From the NCBI GenBank assembly GCA_027493445.1, contig JAOSKU010000001.1:4355845-4419844 (forward strand): a stretch of DNA of 64,000 bases, given 5' to 3'. Shown here in pieces: positions 45,284 to 53,638 of this stretch. How positions within the stretch are numbered: the first letter of the stretch is position 1; each line of letters starts with the position of its first letter. The stretch comes from Thermoleophilia bacterium (lineage in GTDB: Bacteria; Actinomycetota; Thermoleophilia; RBG-16-64-13). A program made the translations under genes and the position numbers. Under the pieces are notes generated by a model, which ran no database searches, was not told where the DNA came from, and worked only from the letters and a program-made list of their open reading frames with translations.

Positions 45284-45312
45284 AGTTTAGAGAGGAAGGT
45301 TCGGGCTGTCAA
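45284..45312 (-). promoter_or_regulatory. Sigma70-type promoter for the MttB copy 4 operon
   Basis: On the minus strand TTGACA (45312-45307) and TAAACT (45289-45284) are separated by exactly 17 bases, about 105 bases before the GTG at 45179. It diverges from the GntR gene. Confidence 0.6.
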
Positions 45313-45377
45313 GGCCACGCCCCATCTCGCTTTGCTGAAAGGACTGACCGCGGTGGCCTTTGTCAAAGATCACTGCG

Positions 45378-45397
45378 ATGGTACTCTTCTTTACCAT
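45378..45397. promoter_or_regulatory. Inverted repeat ATGGTA-N8-TACCAT before the GntR gene
   Basis: Two perfect 6-bp arms lie between the divergent MttB copy 4 and GntR genes. TGGT..ACCA half-sites are typical for FadR-type GntR regulators. The site would overlap a weak plus-strand promoter (TTGTCA 45360-45365, TACTCT 45382-45387), which suggests self-regulation. Confidence 0.45.
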
Positions 45398-45446
45398 GCA
45401 ATGAGCCGCGGTCATTCCTCGAGCCGGAGAAAGAAGGTGAGTCGCC

Positions 45447-46236
45447 GTGCCGAGACCCACTACGCGTTCCAAGAATTTGGTGTCCCAGAGCTTTCGGTTG
45501 GTGACGACCCGGCGGACCTACGAAGAAGCTATCGGGCAGATCGTCGAGGCGGTTAGGGTGGGCGACATCCGCATCGGTGAGCGGCTGCCGTCAGAGCGGG
45601 CGCTCGCCGAGCTAATGGGGGTGAGCCGGCCGACGGTGCGTGAAGCGATCAAAGCCCTCGCCGATGTCGGGGGTGCTGCAGACGCGGTTGGGCGGCGGAA
45701 CCGTCGTCAAGTCGGACCTCATCCCCACCGAGCTCCTCGCCGAGACCACCGAGCTCAAGATCGGTGAGGTGGCCGGGGTGCTTGAAGCCCGCAGGTTGCT
45801 GGAACCGCGGGTGGCCCAGCTAGCCGCCCTGTACATGGACGAGGGCGATCTCCAGCGCCTGCGGGCGACCATCGACCTACTCCGGCACGGGGCCGAGACC
45901 CGCGAGCGCTTCGTTCTGTTCGAGCTCCGCTTCCACATGGCTCTTGCCCGCGCCACGAAGAACACCACAATCGTGGAGCTGGTGCGCACGCTGTTTCGGC
46001 GGTTGGAGATCGTCAGGGACATGGCCATGCACGAACCCGAGGAGGCCGGTCGCGCTATCGCGATCCACGAGCGGACGCTGAGGGCGATTTGCGCCGGCGA
46101 TCCGGACGAGATCGAAGCGGCTATGGACGAGCACCTCAGCTACCTGGAGCGCCTGTGGGAGGAGGAGACCGGGGGGGCTCGACTACGGCGCGGGCTTCAC
46201 CTCCTGGGGCCGAATCCGGGCGCGGGCCGGATCTGA
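45447..46236 (+). CDS. GntR-family regulator, FadR/FCD subgroup (one frameshift)
   Basis: About 262 residues. The N-terminal winged helix reads [41 protein letters not shown] and, after the break, [12 protein letters not shown]. The C-terminal all-helical FCD ligand domain includes [36 protein letters not shown] and [25 protein letters not shown] in parts. The break is at the G run 45669-45673 (one extra base). GTG 45447 follows GAAAGAAGGTGAG. It is divergent from the MttB copy 4 operon and probably controls it. Part of the last 20 residues may be read-through into the decayed IclR piece downstream. Confidence 0.85.
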
Positions 46237-46425
46237 CCCAGCTGACCGCATCGCCGGCGGCGCAGGCTCGCGCGGGATTGGGTCCCACGAGCCGAGGTTT
46301 CGGGTCGGTGATGCTCACCACGGTGGGCGGGTCGGCGGGTCCAGGGATGGCGCAGGCGACGGTGGTCACGCCTTTCTCCACAGAGTGGCTCGCCACCAGC
46401 GTGCCCGGCGCTCCGTGCAGCGCCC
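46221..46425 (-). pseudogene. IclR-family regulator, C-terminal fragment
   Basis: The minus-strand text [39 protein letters not shown] and [13 protein letters not shown] matches the end of the intact IclR protein at 60304-61224 (ALHGAAGSQVVRDSVETGV, TAIACVIPGPIDPPAVVSV, LEGTDLARACAA). The DNA-binding part is missing, so this is a remnant. It converges on the GntR gene just as the intact IclR gene converges on a GntR remnant at 59.9 kb. Confidence 0.75.
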
Positions 46426-46436
46426 GCCCCGTGGAC

Positions 46437-46604
46437 CAGCCGCGCGGCTTCGATGAGGTTCTTAGAGGGGAGGCAGCCTCGGTTCACACAGGTGCCGCGC
46501 AAGATGCGGGACTCGGTCATGGCGACCGTCTTGCCGAGCCCGGCCGCCCGCGGTTCCGCGGCGAAGGCGGTGGATCCGCCGACCAAGATAACAAGGTTGA
46601 AGTG
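46437..46604 (-). pseudogene. Mercuric-reductase-like flavoprotein, N-terminal fragment
   Basis: The minus-strand text [35 protein letters not shown] and [17 protein letters not shown] is the FAD-binding start and redox-disulfide region (CVNxGCxPSK) of MerA-like pyridine nucleotide-disulfide oxidoreductases. Only about 56 residues remain; the reading then runs into the IclR fragment in another frame. It lies just after the PPOX gene on the same strand. Confidence 0.75.
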
Positions 46605-46654
46605 CTGAGTGGGTATCTTGTCCTCGTTCCCCCTGGTGTCAATCATCCACCCTG

Positions 46655-47062
46655 TTAGGCCATACGCTCGCCGGCTTCGGCGCCGGCACCCAGATTCCAG
46701 ACCGATTCGACTTGGATGCGGACCACGGCTTGAATCGGCGGCAGCCCCGCTTGCAGACCGGCGATGCGTTCCGCCACCCGGTGGAAGAGATCCCCGTCAG
46801 TGACAGTGTCGGCTCGGCCCTTCACCTGGACGGCGACCTTGTTGTCTGGATCGAAGATGCCCACGGCGACGCGGTCGTCATGGGCCAGGTTTACCCGGGT
46901 CTTCTTGGAGAAAAGGTCGGCGTAGTAGAGGTGCTCGTCGTCCAACAACGCGCCGCTCCCCTTGATCGCGACGTTGGGCCAGCCGTCTTCTCCTACGGTG
47001 GCCACCCATACGTTGTGTGCCTTCTCCATGGTGCGCTGCACGTTCTCTGGAAGTCTGCTCAT
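46655..47062 (-). CDS. Pyridoxamine 5'-phosphate oxidase family protein
   Basis: A 135-residue single-domain flavin-binding split barrel. [21 protein letters not shown] and [21 protein letters not shown] are the usual first strands and phosphate-contact region, and [20 protein letters not shown] follows. ATG 47062 follows GAGGAGGACAC. It is not closely related to the PPOX protein at 6646. Its substrate is unknown. Confidence 0.82.
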   Translation of the reverse strand: MSRLPENVQRTMEKAHNVWVATVGEDGWPNVAIKGSGALLDDEHLYYADLFSKKTRVNLAHDDRVAVGIFDPDNKVAVQVKGRADTVTDGDLFHRVAERIAGLQAGLPPIQAVVRIQVESVWNLGAGAEAGERMA

Positions 47063-47254
47063 CGTGTCCTCCTCGGGTTTCTTTGGTTCGAAACATCATA
47101 TTGCGAGGGTAGCCCCTGCGTCGCACGCTTCCACCACCACGTCCTTGAGCAACCCATGTTGTCGCATTCGCTCCTCGAGGTTGGTGCACGCGAACCAAAC
47201 CCCGCTGTACTCAGGCGGGGATTGGTTCAATCCTGATCGAGCGGTCCGGTGGCA

Positions 47255-47785
47255 TCAGAAATCGATGTCGGCCTGCACCGTGTTTAGGAATCGGTTGAAG
47301 CCAAGAAAGAGCTCCATCACGCCGAGCGCCTCGACAATCTGCGCATCTTTCGCGCCGGCCGCGCGCAGTTGCGCGAACTCGGCATCGGTTATCGTATGGG
47401 GATCGAGGTTGGCCCGCCTGGCGAAACCGATAAGTGCTTCTTCTACCGAGTTGAAACCGGCTTTCTGGAGATCGGTGTCCAGGTAGGCGATCTCCTCCTC
47501 ACTCATCCCGATGGAGCGCAGAGCGGCCTGGTGGGCGGCCACGCAGTAGTCGCACATGTTGTCCTTCGAGACCAGTACCGCGATGGTCTCTTTGCACTTG
47601 CGCCGGAGAGTGCCTCCCATCATCAGCGCCTTCACCTTGTTCCAATTCGCCTCCAGCAGCGGCGGAGAACACGCGTACGTGCGGAATAGGTTGGGCACCA
47701 TTCCGAAGGCTCCCTGGATCTCCGCGAACACCGCACAGACGTCGGGATTGGACGCTTCGACAGTTTCTGGTTCGATTCTCGGCAT
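47255..47785 (-). CDS. AhpD/carboxymuconolactone decarboxylase family protein
   Basis: A 176-residue protein of the alkylhydroperoxidase D-like fold. The redox pair is in MCDYCVAAHQAALRSIGMS, where Cys-x-x-Cys is followed by His, as in AhpD. FGMVPNLFRTYACSPPLLEANW is the common N-terminal part. ATG 47785 follows GAGGAAG. Such proteins reduce peroxides or act as thiol-disulfide partners. The gene is divergent from the MEDS-domain regulator at 48095. Confidence 0.85.
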   Translation of the reverse strand: MPRIEPETVEASNPDVCAVFAEIQGAFGMVPNLFRTYACSPPLLEANWNKVKALMMGGTLRRKCKETIAVLVSKDNMCDYCVAAHQAALRSIGMSEEEIAYLDTDLQKAGFNSVEEALIGFARRANLDPHTITDAEFAQLRAAGAKDAQIVEALGVMELFLGFNRFLNTVQADIDF

Positions 47786-48094
47786 CGTTGTCTTCCTCTC
47801 AGTCGGTTTTCGGAGCCGTGCACGCCTTGTCGCCGGCGCCTCGCGCGGCGTGGTCGTCGGAGCCCACCTCTTCCTGGTCTTGCTTCCTCTCGCCCCAGCT
47901 CCTTTCTCGTGCGGATTGCATGTCGAACACTGCAGATGGGATGCGCGCCGGCAGGTCTCACCCCGCGCCCCGATGGAAGCTCGCCCGTCCGTCGAGGTCG
48001 CGAGAGAAGACGCGCTTGACAACAATGAATAGCATTAGATAGGATAGACGTCAATAGCATATGAATGAATAGGATGATGTGGGAGGTCGCAGAT
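47786..48094. other. 309-base divergent gap between AhpD-like and MEDS regulator genes
   Basis: The right side (48010-48094) is AT-rich and carries the promoter and direct repeats listed separately. The left side (47786-48009) is GC-rich. I recognise no gene or known RNA element there. Confidence 0.4.
48016..48060 (+). promoter_or_regulatory. Promoter with paired AATAGCAT direct repeats, MEDS regulator gene
   Basis: TTGACA (48016-48021) and TAGGAT (48040-48045) are 18 bases apart. Two identical AATAGCAT copies (48028-48035 in the spacer and 48053-48060 just after the -10) are spaced 25 bases start to start. Their position suggests an operator that controls the regulator itself and maybe the downstream operon. 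Confidence 0.6.
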
Positions 48095-48829
48095 ATGGAC
48101 AACAGTGACAAGGGAGGGAAGCTTCTCACCATTCGGGAAGCCGCGGCATTTCTGAGCGTCTCGGTCATGTCGGTGCGCAGGTGGACGAATGCCGGTACCC
48201 TTAAGTGTTATCGCGTGGGGAGCAAGGATGAGCGGCGGTTCCGCATGGAGGACCTACAGGCCTTCATCGAGGGCCACCGTCCCGCGGTTCCTCTGGGAAT
48301 CGGTGGTCTCGAGCTGGAAGGCCCCGCGCACATCTCTCACTTCTATCGAACCGAAGACGAAAGCTTGGATGTGGGATTGGCCTACGTCAAGCAAGGTCTC
48401 GACCTGGGAGAGCTGATTCTTGTCGTTGCCCCCGAACCAAGACAGCTCGAGCTGCTGGGCCGTCTCGAGGACCTTGGTGCGATCGTGCCGGTCCTGCTCG
48501 ACCAGAAGATACTCACCATGTCTTCGGGTCTTCCCACCCCTGAGGCGCAGGGAGCCATGGTCGACGACCTGCTTCGAAAGGCGAAGAGATGGAACGGCTT
48601 CCGCCTCCTGGGCGACATGGTCTGGACGAAAGCCCATCGCTGGGGACTTGAGACTCTCGCGGCTCTCGAGAGTCTGACCAACCGGCAGCGACCGGGGAAA
48701 CAGGCCACATTCCTCTGCCAATACTGCCTCGACGATTTCTCTCGAGACACCGCCTTCATGGCCATGCAGACGCACGATCACACGCTCTACCACGGCAGGC
48801 TCAACGCGAGCCCTTACTACGGCATGTAG
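48095..48829 (+). CDS. HTH regulator with MEDS (DcmR-type) sensory domain
   Basis: A 244-residue protein. Residues 8-60 form a MerR/excisionase-like helix-turn-helix (LLTIREAAAFLSVSVMSVRRW, then AGTLKCYRVGSKDERRF). Residues 75-240 match the MEDS domain (methanogen/methylotroph, DcmR sensory) with HISHFYRTEDESLDVGLAYV, the GELILVVAPEP segment and a conserved Cys-rich end LCQYCLDDFS. DcmR controls dichloromethane dehalogenase in methylotrophs. ATG 48095 follows GGGAGG. It is divergent from an AhpD-like gene and directly upstream of the corrinoid/UroD/MtrH operon, which it likely regulates. Confidence 0.82.
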   Translation: MDNSDKGGKLLTIREAAAFLSVSVMSVRRWTNAGTLKCYRVGSKDERRFRMEDLQAFIEGHRPAVPLGIGGLELEGPAHISHFYRTEDESLDVGLAYVKQGLDLGELILVVAPEPRQLELLGRLEDLGAIVPVLLDQKILTMSSGLPTPEAQGAMVDDLLRKAKRWNGFRLLGDMVWTKAHRWGLETLAALESLTNRQRPGKQATFLCQYCLDDFSRDTAFMAMQTHDHTLYHGRLNASPYYGM

Positions 48830-48926
48830 GCCTGCGGTCCGCGACCCGAGGATGGGGAAGACGCGTTCTCGCAGGGTGTGCAGTCATTCTGGCTCCACCA
48901 AACCAAGCCCCAAGAAAGGAGCCGTC

Positions 48927-49622
48927 ATGACTGAGCTGTATCAAAGGATCGCCAGCGCCATTGAGTTCGGCGAAGAAGAGGAAGCCGTCGCCCTCACCGA
49001 GCAGGCCTTGAAAGAGGGTTGCGATCCCGTGGGCATCATCCAGGAGGCTTTCAGCGTCGGAGTGCTCGCCTGCGGCCAGAAGTACAACGATGGGGTTTTC
49101 TTCCTACCTGATCTCATGCTGACGGGCGAGGCGATGAAGGCCGGACTGGCCCTGGTTATGCCCGCTCTGACCAAGGTGGCCGAGGGCAGCTTCGGCGGCA
49201 AGGTCCTTATGGGTGCGGTGGAGGGTGACGTCCATGATATCGGCAAGAACATCTGCCTGAGCATCCTGCTGGCCAACGGCTTCGAGATCGTGGATGCCGG
49301 CGTCAACCTGCCCTCTGATCGCCTGGTGGCTCTAGTTGCCGAGCACCAACCCGACATCGTGGGTCTGGGCTCGTACATGTCCACGACGCTTCCCGCTCTC
49401 GCAGAGTCTGTCCGTCGGGTGAAGGAGAGCGGCTACAACGGTCATGTGGTTGTGGGGGGGGTGGCCGTGAACGCGCGGTGGGCTGACGAGATCGACGTAG
49501 CCGACGGCTACGCCGACGACGCCTGGGGCTGCGTCAACCTCTGCCAGAGCCTGGTGGGGACCGCAGAGCAGACCGAAGTGTCCGGGTACGGCGCCGGCTC
49601 CGACAAAGTCAAGATCCGCTGA
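48927..49622 (+). CDS. Corrinoid methyl carrier protein of the UroD/MtrH operon
   Basis: A 231-residue cobalamin-binding protein. The cap domain reads LYQRIASAIEFGEEEEAVALT, and the cobalt motif is VEGDVHDIGKNICLSIL. It then has SYMSTTLPALAESVRRV where the amine-type carriers have MTTTMP, so it is a separate subfamily from the three at 24.9-43.6 kb. The last 20 residues (QTEVSGYGAGSDKVKIR) are an extra tail. ATG 48927 follows AGAAAGGAGC. The next gene starts 11 bases on. Confidence 0.92.
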   Translation: MTELYQRIASAIEFGEEEEAVALTEQALKEGCDPVGIIQEAFSVGVLACGQKYNDGVFFLPDLMLTGEAMKAGLALVMPALTKVAEGSFGGKVLMGAVEGDVHDIGKNICLSILLANGFEIVDAGVNLPSDRLVALVAEHQPDIVGLGSYMSTTLPALAESVRRVKESGYNGHVVVGGVAVNARWADEIDVADGYADDAWGCVNLCQSLVGTAEQTEVSGYGAGSDKVKIR

Positions 49623-49632
49623 GGAGGGATCC

Positions 49633-50867
49633 GTGGACGCTGAGACTCAAGCCAAGGTCGACGGCCTAATGCAGGTCGTCGCGGCCACCATGGCCAAACG
49701 GGATAGAGGCGAGACCCTGGCTCCGCTCGAGCGTGTCGTTCTGGCGGCGACGCAGAACGACCCGGATCGCATCCCCACCGGGACCTTCTTTACCGACGCC
49801 GTCGCCAATCACTACGGCTACACCTGTAGCCGGGTGGAGAACGACCCGGAGCTGCACACCGATGTGATCCTGCGCTGGTATCGGGATTTCGACATGGAGT
49901 TCGTGTGTGAAGGCATCGACACCATGACCACCGAGATCCATGCCTTGGGTCTCGTGGAACGGAACCGTCCGGAAAACGTTCCGGCCGACATCGTCGCGCG
50001 CCGGTTCGACGACTTGAGCGACGATGAGATGCTCCGCCACTGGGAGCGGGCCGTGCGTGCGTTCAACCCGGAAGCGGACGGTCGTCTGCCCCTGCGGCTG
50101 GAGCTCTACGAACGTCTGATGGAGAAGACCGCCTTGCTGGGATACCCAGTGATCGCCGCCCCTTCTTCGACCTTCGCTCAGACGGTGCAGGCCATGGGTT
50201 ACAGGCGCGCCGTGCTGCTCATGCGCAGGCGCCCGGGGGTGTTCCACCAGGCAATGGAGCTCCAGCTCGAGGCCAACATCGAATGGTGCCGGACTATCGC
50301 CAGTCGGGGCGTGCACGGCTTCATCAGCATCGACGCGTGGAATTCCGTGCCCCACTTCCGACCCGACGAGCTCTACGAATTCGAGAAGCCCTATGTCGAG
50401 CGCCTCATCGCGTCCCTCTTTCCTGCTCCCTGCATCCACTTCTATTGGGGATTGCGCCTCTGTGGCCCGGCCGACGTGGAGCGCGGGGTGGATGGATCGA
50501 GTTCCTGGAAAAGAGCGCCGACACGGGCACGTTCTGCCTGACCGACCTCGCTCCCGACTACTACACGCCGCCCTCCGACGATCTGAAGCTCTTCCGCGAG
50601 ACCGCAAACCGGCTGCACAAGAGCTACATCGTGGGCCTCAAGGACGAGGTGCTCTTCAAAGGGACCCCGGAGGAGATCCGGGAGGAAGTGCGCCACATCG
50701 TTTCAGGTCTCCATCCCTGTACCGGGGGCTGCTTCATCGTGCCGAACAACATTCCCGTGGGGACGCCGAGCTCCAACATCACCGCCTTCCTCGACGCTTT
50801 GCACGAGTTCGGCACATTCCCCTTCGATCATTCCCGGCGATCCGTCTCGGAGGAGGAAGCTTCGTGA
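49633..50867 (+). CDS. UroD-family methyltransferase A (one frameshift)
   Basis: About 411 residues of the uroporphyrinogen-decarboxylase/MtaA/CmuA-type barrel. The N-terminal part includes LAPLERVVLAATQNDPDRIP and YGYTCSRVENDPELHTDV. PVIAAPSSTFAQTVQAMGYRR and FISIDAWNSVPHFRPDELYEF are family-type core segments. At the place where many relatives carry His-x-Cys-Gly the text is CIHFYWGLRLCG, so the zinc site is unusual. The frame breaks at the G run 50485-50488 (one base missing), restoring ERGGWIEFLEKSADTGTF. GTG 49633 follows GAGGAGGG. Its stop overlaps the next start (GTGA). Confidence 0.82.
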
Positions 50868-51913
50868 GCAACGCCCAGATCTCCCTGACCGCCCGGCAGC
50901 GGGTCGCGCGCCTTTTTTCGGGAGAGCGTCCGGATCGGGCGGCTGTCCTCCCACAGATCGGCGATCACGCCGGCTGGGTGGACGGCCTCACGATGGATGT
51001 CATCTACCACGACCCGGGGGCCATTGCCCGGGCGCACGCCAAAGCGTATCGTGACTACCAGTACGACATCGCCGCCATCCAGGTCGAACCGAGCTGGCCT
51101 GTGGCCGAGGCTTGCGGCTGCACCGTCACGTACCCGCCGGACAAGTGCCCGTGGATCACCGACCCGGTGATCAAGGGCCCGGAGGACGTCCGCGGGGTGG
51201 CGGTCCCTGACTTCGAAGCCCATCCGGCCACACGTACCATCCTCGAAGCCACGCGCCTTCTGAAGACGGAGATCGGCCAGGAGGCCATGGTGGCCGGTTA
51301 CATGACCGGCCCGCTCACCTTCGCTCTCCAGCTCATGCCTTACAACGACTTCATCGTGAGCGTGCGCAAGGGTCCCGCCTTCGCCGAGGCCGTGGTGCGC
51401 AAAGCCACCAATGTGGCCCGCGGATTTGCCGAAGCTCTCCGTGATGCGGGGGCCGATCTTCTGGTCGTGTGCGAGCACGATCTCCAGATGTTCGCTCCGG
51501 CCACCATGCGGCGCTTCTCGCTGCCCTATCTGCCCGAGATCACCTCTGTCTTCGCGCGGAACGTGCTTCACACCTGCGGCAAGGTGGAGGCACATCTGAT
51601 CGAGACAGCCGACGAGCTCTGCGCCGTACCCAACCTGCAGTTCGTCAACTTCTCGAACGAGGTGTCCATAAGCCGTATGGCCGAGATCTTCGGTGACGGC
51701 ATGGGCCTGTGTGGGAACATCGATCACATCCACCTACTGCCCAGCGCAACGCCCGACGAGGTACGCGCCGCGTGTCGAGCGGCTGTGTCCGACGGCCTCC
51801 AGGCTTCCGCGTTCATGCTGGCACCAGGCTGCGAGATTACCATCGACACTCCCCCCGAGAACGTACGGGCTTTCGTGGAGTCGGCTACGCTCTACGGAGG
51901 GTACGAGGGCTGA
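50864..51913 (+). CDS. UroD-family methyltransferase B (MtaA/MtbA-like)
   Basis: A 349-residue barrel protein. It starts LTARQRVARLFSGERPDRAAV and shows VAGYMTGPLTFALQLM, ADLLVVCEHDLQMFAP and the zinc-type motif NVLHTCGKVEAHL (His-x-Cys). FMLAPGCEITIDTPPENVRAF near the end supplies the third ligand (Cys), as in MtaA and MtbA, which move methyl groups between corrinoid proteins and thiols. GTG 50864 overlaps the previous stop by four bases and is preceded by GGAGGAGG. The two UroD proteins may form one complex with the corrinoid carrier upstream. Confidence 0.88.
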   Translation: MSNAQISLTARQRVARLFSGERPDRAAVLPQIGDHAGWVDGLTMDVIYHDPGAIARAHAKAYRDYQYDIAAIQVEPSWPVAEACGCTVTYPPDKCPWITDPVIKGPEDVRGVAVPDFEAHPATRTILEATRLLKTEIGQEAMVAGYMTGPLTFALQLMPYNDFIVSVRKGPAFAEAVVRKATNVARGFAEALRDAGADLLVVCEHDLQMFAPATMRRFSLPYLPEITSVFARNVLHTCGKVEAHLIETADELCAVPNLQFVNFSNEVSISRMAEIFGDGMGLCGNIDHIHLLPSATPDEVRAACRAAVSDGLQASAFMLAPGCEITIDTPPENVRAFVESATLYGGYEG

Positions 51914-52812
51914 TGCTACAGTTCTCACGCGAACAAGAGGTTGTCACGATCGGGGGGGTCGATCTGGGCGGCCAACCCGGACAGTACCCCACGGTGCTCA
52001 TGGGAGCGCTCTTCTACGCCGGAGACCGCTTGGTTGCCGGCTCCAACTCCTCCGAGTTCGATCGTGACGGCGCCGAGACGGTGATCCGCAAGGCTCAGGA
52101 TATGTGCCGGGAGGTGGGCGTCCCGCTCGTACTCGACCTCATCTGTGCCACACTCGAGCAGGCGCGGGCCTTCGTAGCCTTCGGCCTCGAAGTGTGTGAT
52201 CTACCGGTTCTCATCGACGGCACCACCCCGGCGGTGCGCCGGGCGGGACTGGAGACAGCCTTGGTGCGGGGGGCACAGGATCGGGTGATCTTCAACGCGA
52301 TCTCGGAGACGACGGAAGACCGGGAGCTCAAGTCCGTGGTCGAGTGCGGCGCGCGAAACGCCATGGTGATGCTGGTGAACCCGCGAAAGCCCACGGTGGA
52401 GGGGAAGGTCCGGACGGCGCGAGAGCAGGTGATGCGGGCCCGCTCATTTGGTTTCGAGCGCCTGTTTCTCGATCTGGCGGTCCTCGACATCGTCGATGTA
52501 GGCACTTGCGCCGTGGCCATGCGGGAGATCAAGGAAGAGCTGGGACTCCCCTGCGGGTGCTCTCCGACCCACACCCACCGGGAGCGGTGGGTCAAGGCGC
52601 CGCTCTTCAGCGCCCACGAGCAGGCGGCCGCCCGTGTATCTTGCGCTACCATGCTTCAATGCGCGGGCGCGGACTTCTTCATGTACGACATCAAGCAGAC
52701 TGAGGTCATACCAGCCATGGCCATGATCGATGCTCAGATCGCCTACGGAGCTCGAACCTGGAAGGTGCGGCCCCATTCCCCCGCCCACCCGCTCTACCGA
52801 GTCTTCCGATGA
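51913..52812 (+). CDS. MtrH-family methyltransferase (CmuB/MtgA type)
   Basis: A 299-residue TIM-barrel protein of the MtrH family. Family text includes VDLGGQPGQYPTVLMGALFY, FDRDGAETVIRKAQDM, DLPVLIDGTTPAVRRAGL, VIFNAISETTEDREL and LPCGCSPTHTHRERW. Bacterial relatives such as CmuB and MtgA transfer the methyl group from a methylated corrinoid to tetrahydrofolate. The start overlaps the stop of UroD B as TGATG. It completes a set of methyl-acceptor corrinoid, methyl-loading enzymes and folate methyltransferase. Confidence 0.9.
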   Translation: MLQFSREQEVVTIGGVDLGGQPGQYPTVLMGALFYAGDRLVAGSNSSEFDRDGAETVIRKAQDMCREVGVPLVLDLICATLEQARAFVAFGLEVCDLPVLIDGTTPAVRRAGLETALVRGAQDRVIFNAISETTEDRELKSVVECGARNAMVMLVNPRKPTVEGKVRTAREQVMRARSFGFERLFLDLAVLDIVDVGTCAVAMREIKEELGLPCGCSPTHTHRERWVKAPLFSAHEQAAARVSCATMLQCAGADFFMYDIKQTEVIPAMAMIDAQIAYGARTWKVRPHSPAHPLYRVFR

Positions 52813-52834
52813 GGACCGGACAAACGCAGGATGC

Positions 52835-53255
52835 GTGACTTCACCAGGGGGCATCGGGTCGCGCCGGGTGCTCATCGCCTGCGCGGCCCTTCAGTGCGAC
52901 CTCGAGGCCGTACTTCCCGGTCTGGGCTTCGCGGGCGAGGTCGTATGTCTCCCGGCGGTTCTTCACCTTCGCCCGGAGGAGCTGAGGGCCGCATTGGGGA
53001 TGGCGCCTGGTTGAGAGCTGTTACCACATGATGCTCGGCTCCCGCCACGACTCGCTTCTGCGAGACACGCCCGGTACCTACTTTCTGACGGAGTACCTCA
53101 TCGATGACGAGTTCGGCCTGCCTTCGAGGTCTATGCCGCCTGCCCCTGAGCGGCTTGAAAGCGTCCTGCAATCGATTGGCTTGGGCTGCGGGGTCACACG
53201 GGAATCGCGCCGAGGAGTACGGCTCCGCAACCGAGTCCATGGCGGCACCGACTAG
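52835..53255 (+). pseudogene. DUF1638 family protein, internally deleted
   Basis: The first part (MTSPGGIGSRRVLIACAALQ, then VVCLPAVLHLRPEELRAAL) resembles the start of DUF1638 proteins. After a stop at 53014 a second frame reads CYHMMLGSRHDSLLRDTPGT and YFLTEYLIDDEFGLPSR, like the end of the same family. About 40-50 central residues and the frame are lost. It follows the MtrH gene by 22 bases and was probably the last gene of that operon. Its function is unknown. Confidence 0.55.
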
Positions 53256-53638
53256 GTGAGCGGCCGCGTGCGCTTGTTCATCCGTTGCCTATGTTGCCGT
53301 GACACCCTGCTGCGCTCCTGCAGGGTCTCGGCCGCTATCACTCCGGTCCTACTGGCCATCAACCATCCGGAGTTGCTGCACGGGGCCGCTCCGACGTGGG
53401 GCTTGTTCCCCACGGCAGCCCTGACGGCCTTCGTGCCTTTCTGCGTTTCGGGGTATTCGAGCGCAGTGTCGCGCATGAGCGCTCTACACGCTTCCGGGTC
53501 GGCGAGCAGGCCACCTGGTGGAGCTGGCTGACCCGCCAGACTTCCGGGGCGACTCGCCGACCGGACCGTGGAGGTCCGCCCTGCTAGCGTAATTGAATTG
53601 TTGGAGCGCCGGCGGCAGCGTCGGTCGCAGCCGGAAAG
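53256..53638. other. 383-base stretch with no recognised gene
   Basis: Between the DUF1638 remnant and the dehalogenase homologue. Short open frames exist on both strands, but none shows a known family or a good ribosome site. No repeat copy or clear promoter is seen. Confidence 0.4.

Noticed and set aside
52835..53255. Selenocysteine or read-through in the broken DUF1638 gene
   Set aside because: The two halves are in different frames and the centre is missing, so a stop-codon recoding cannot join them.
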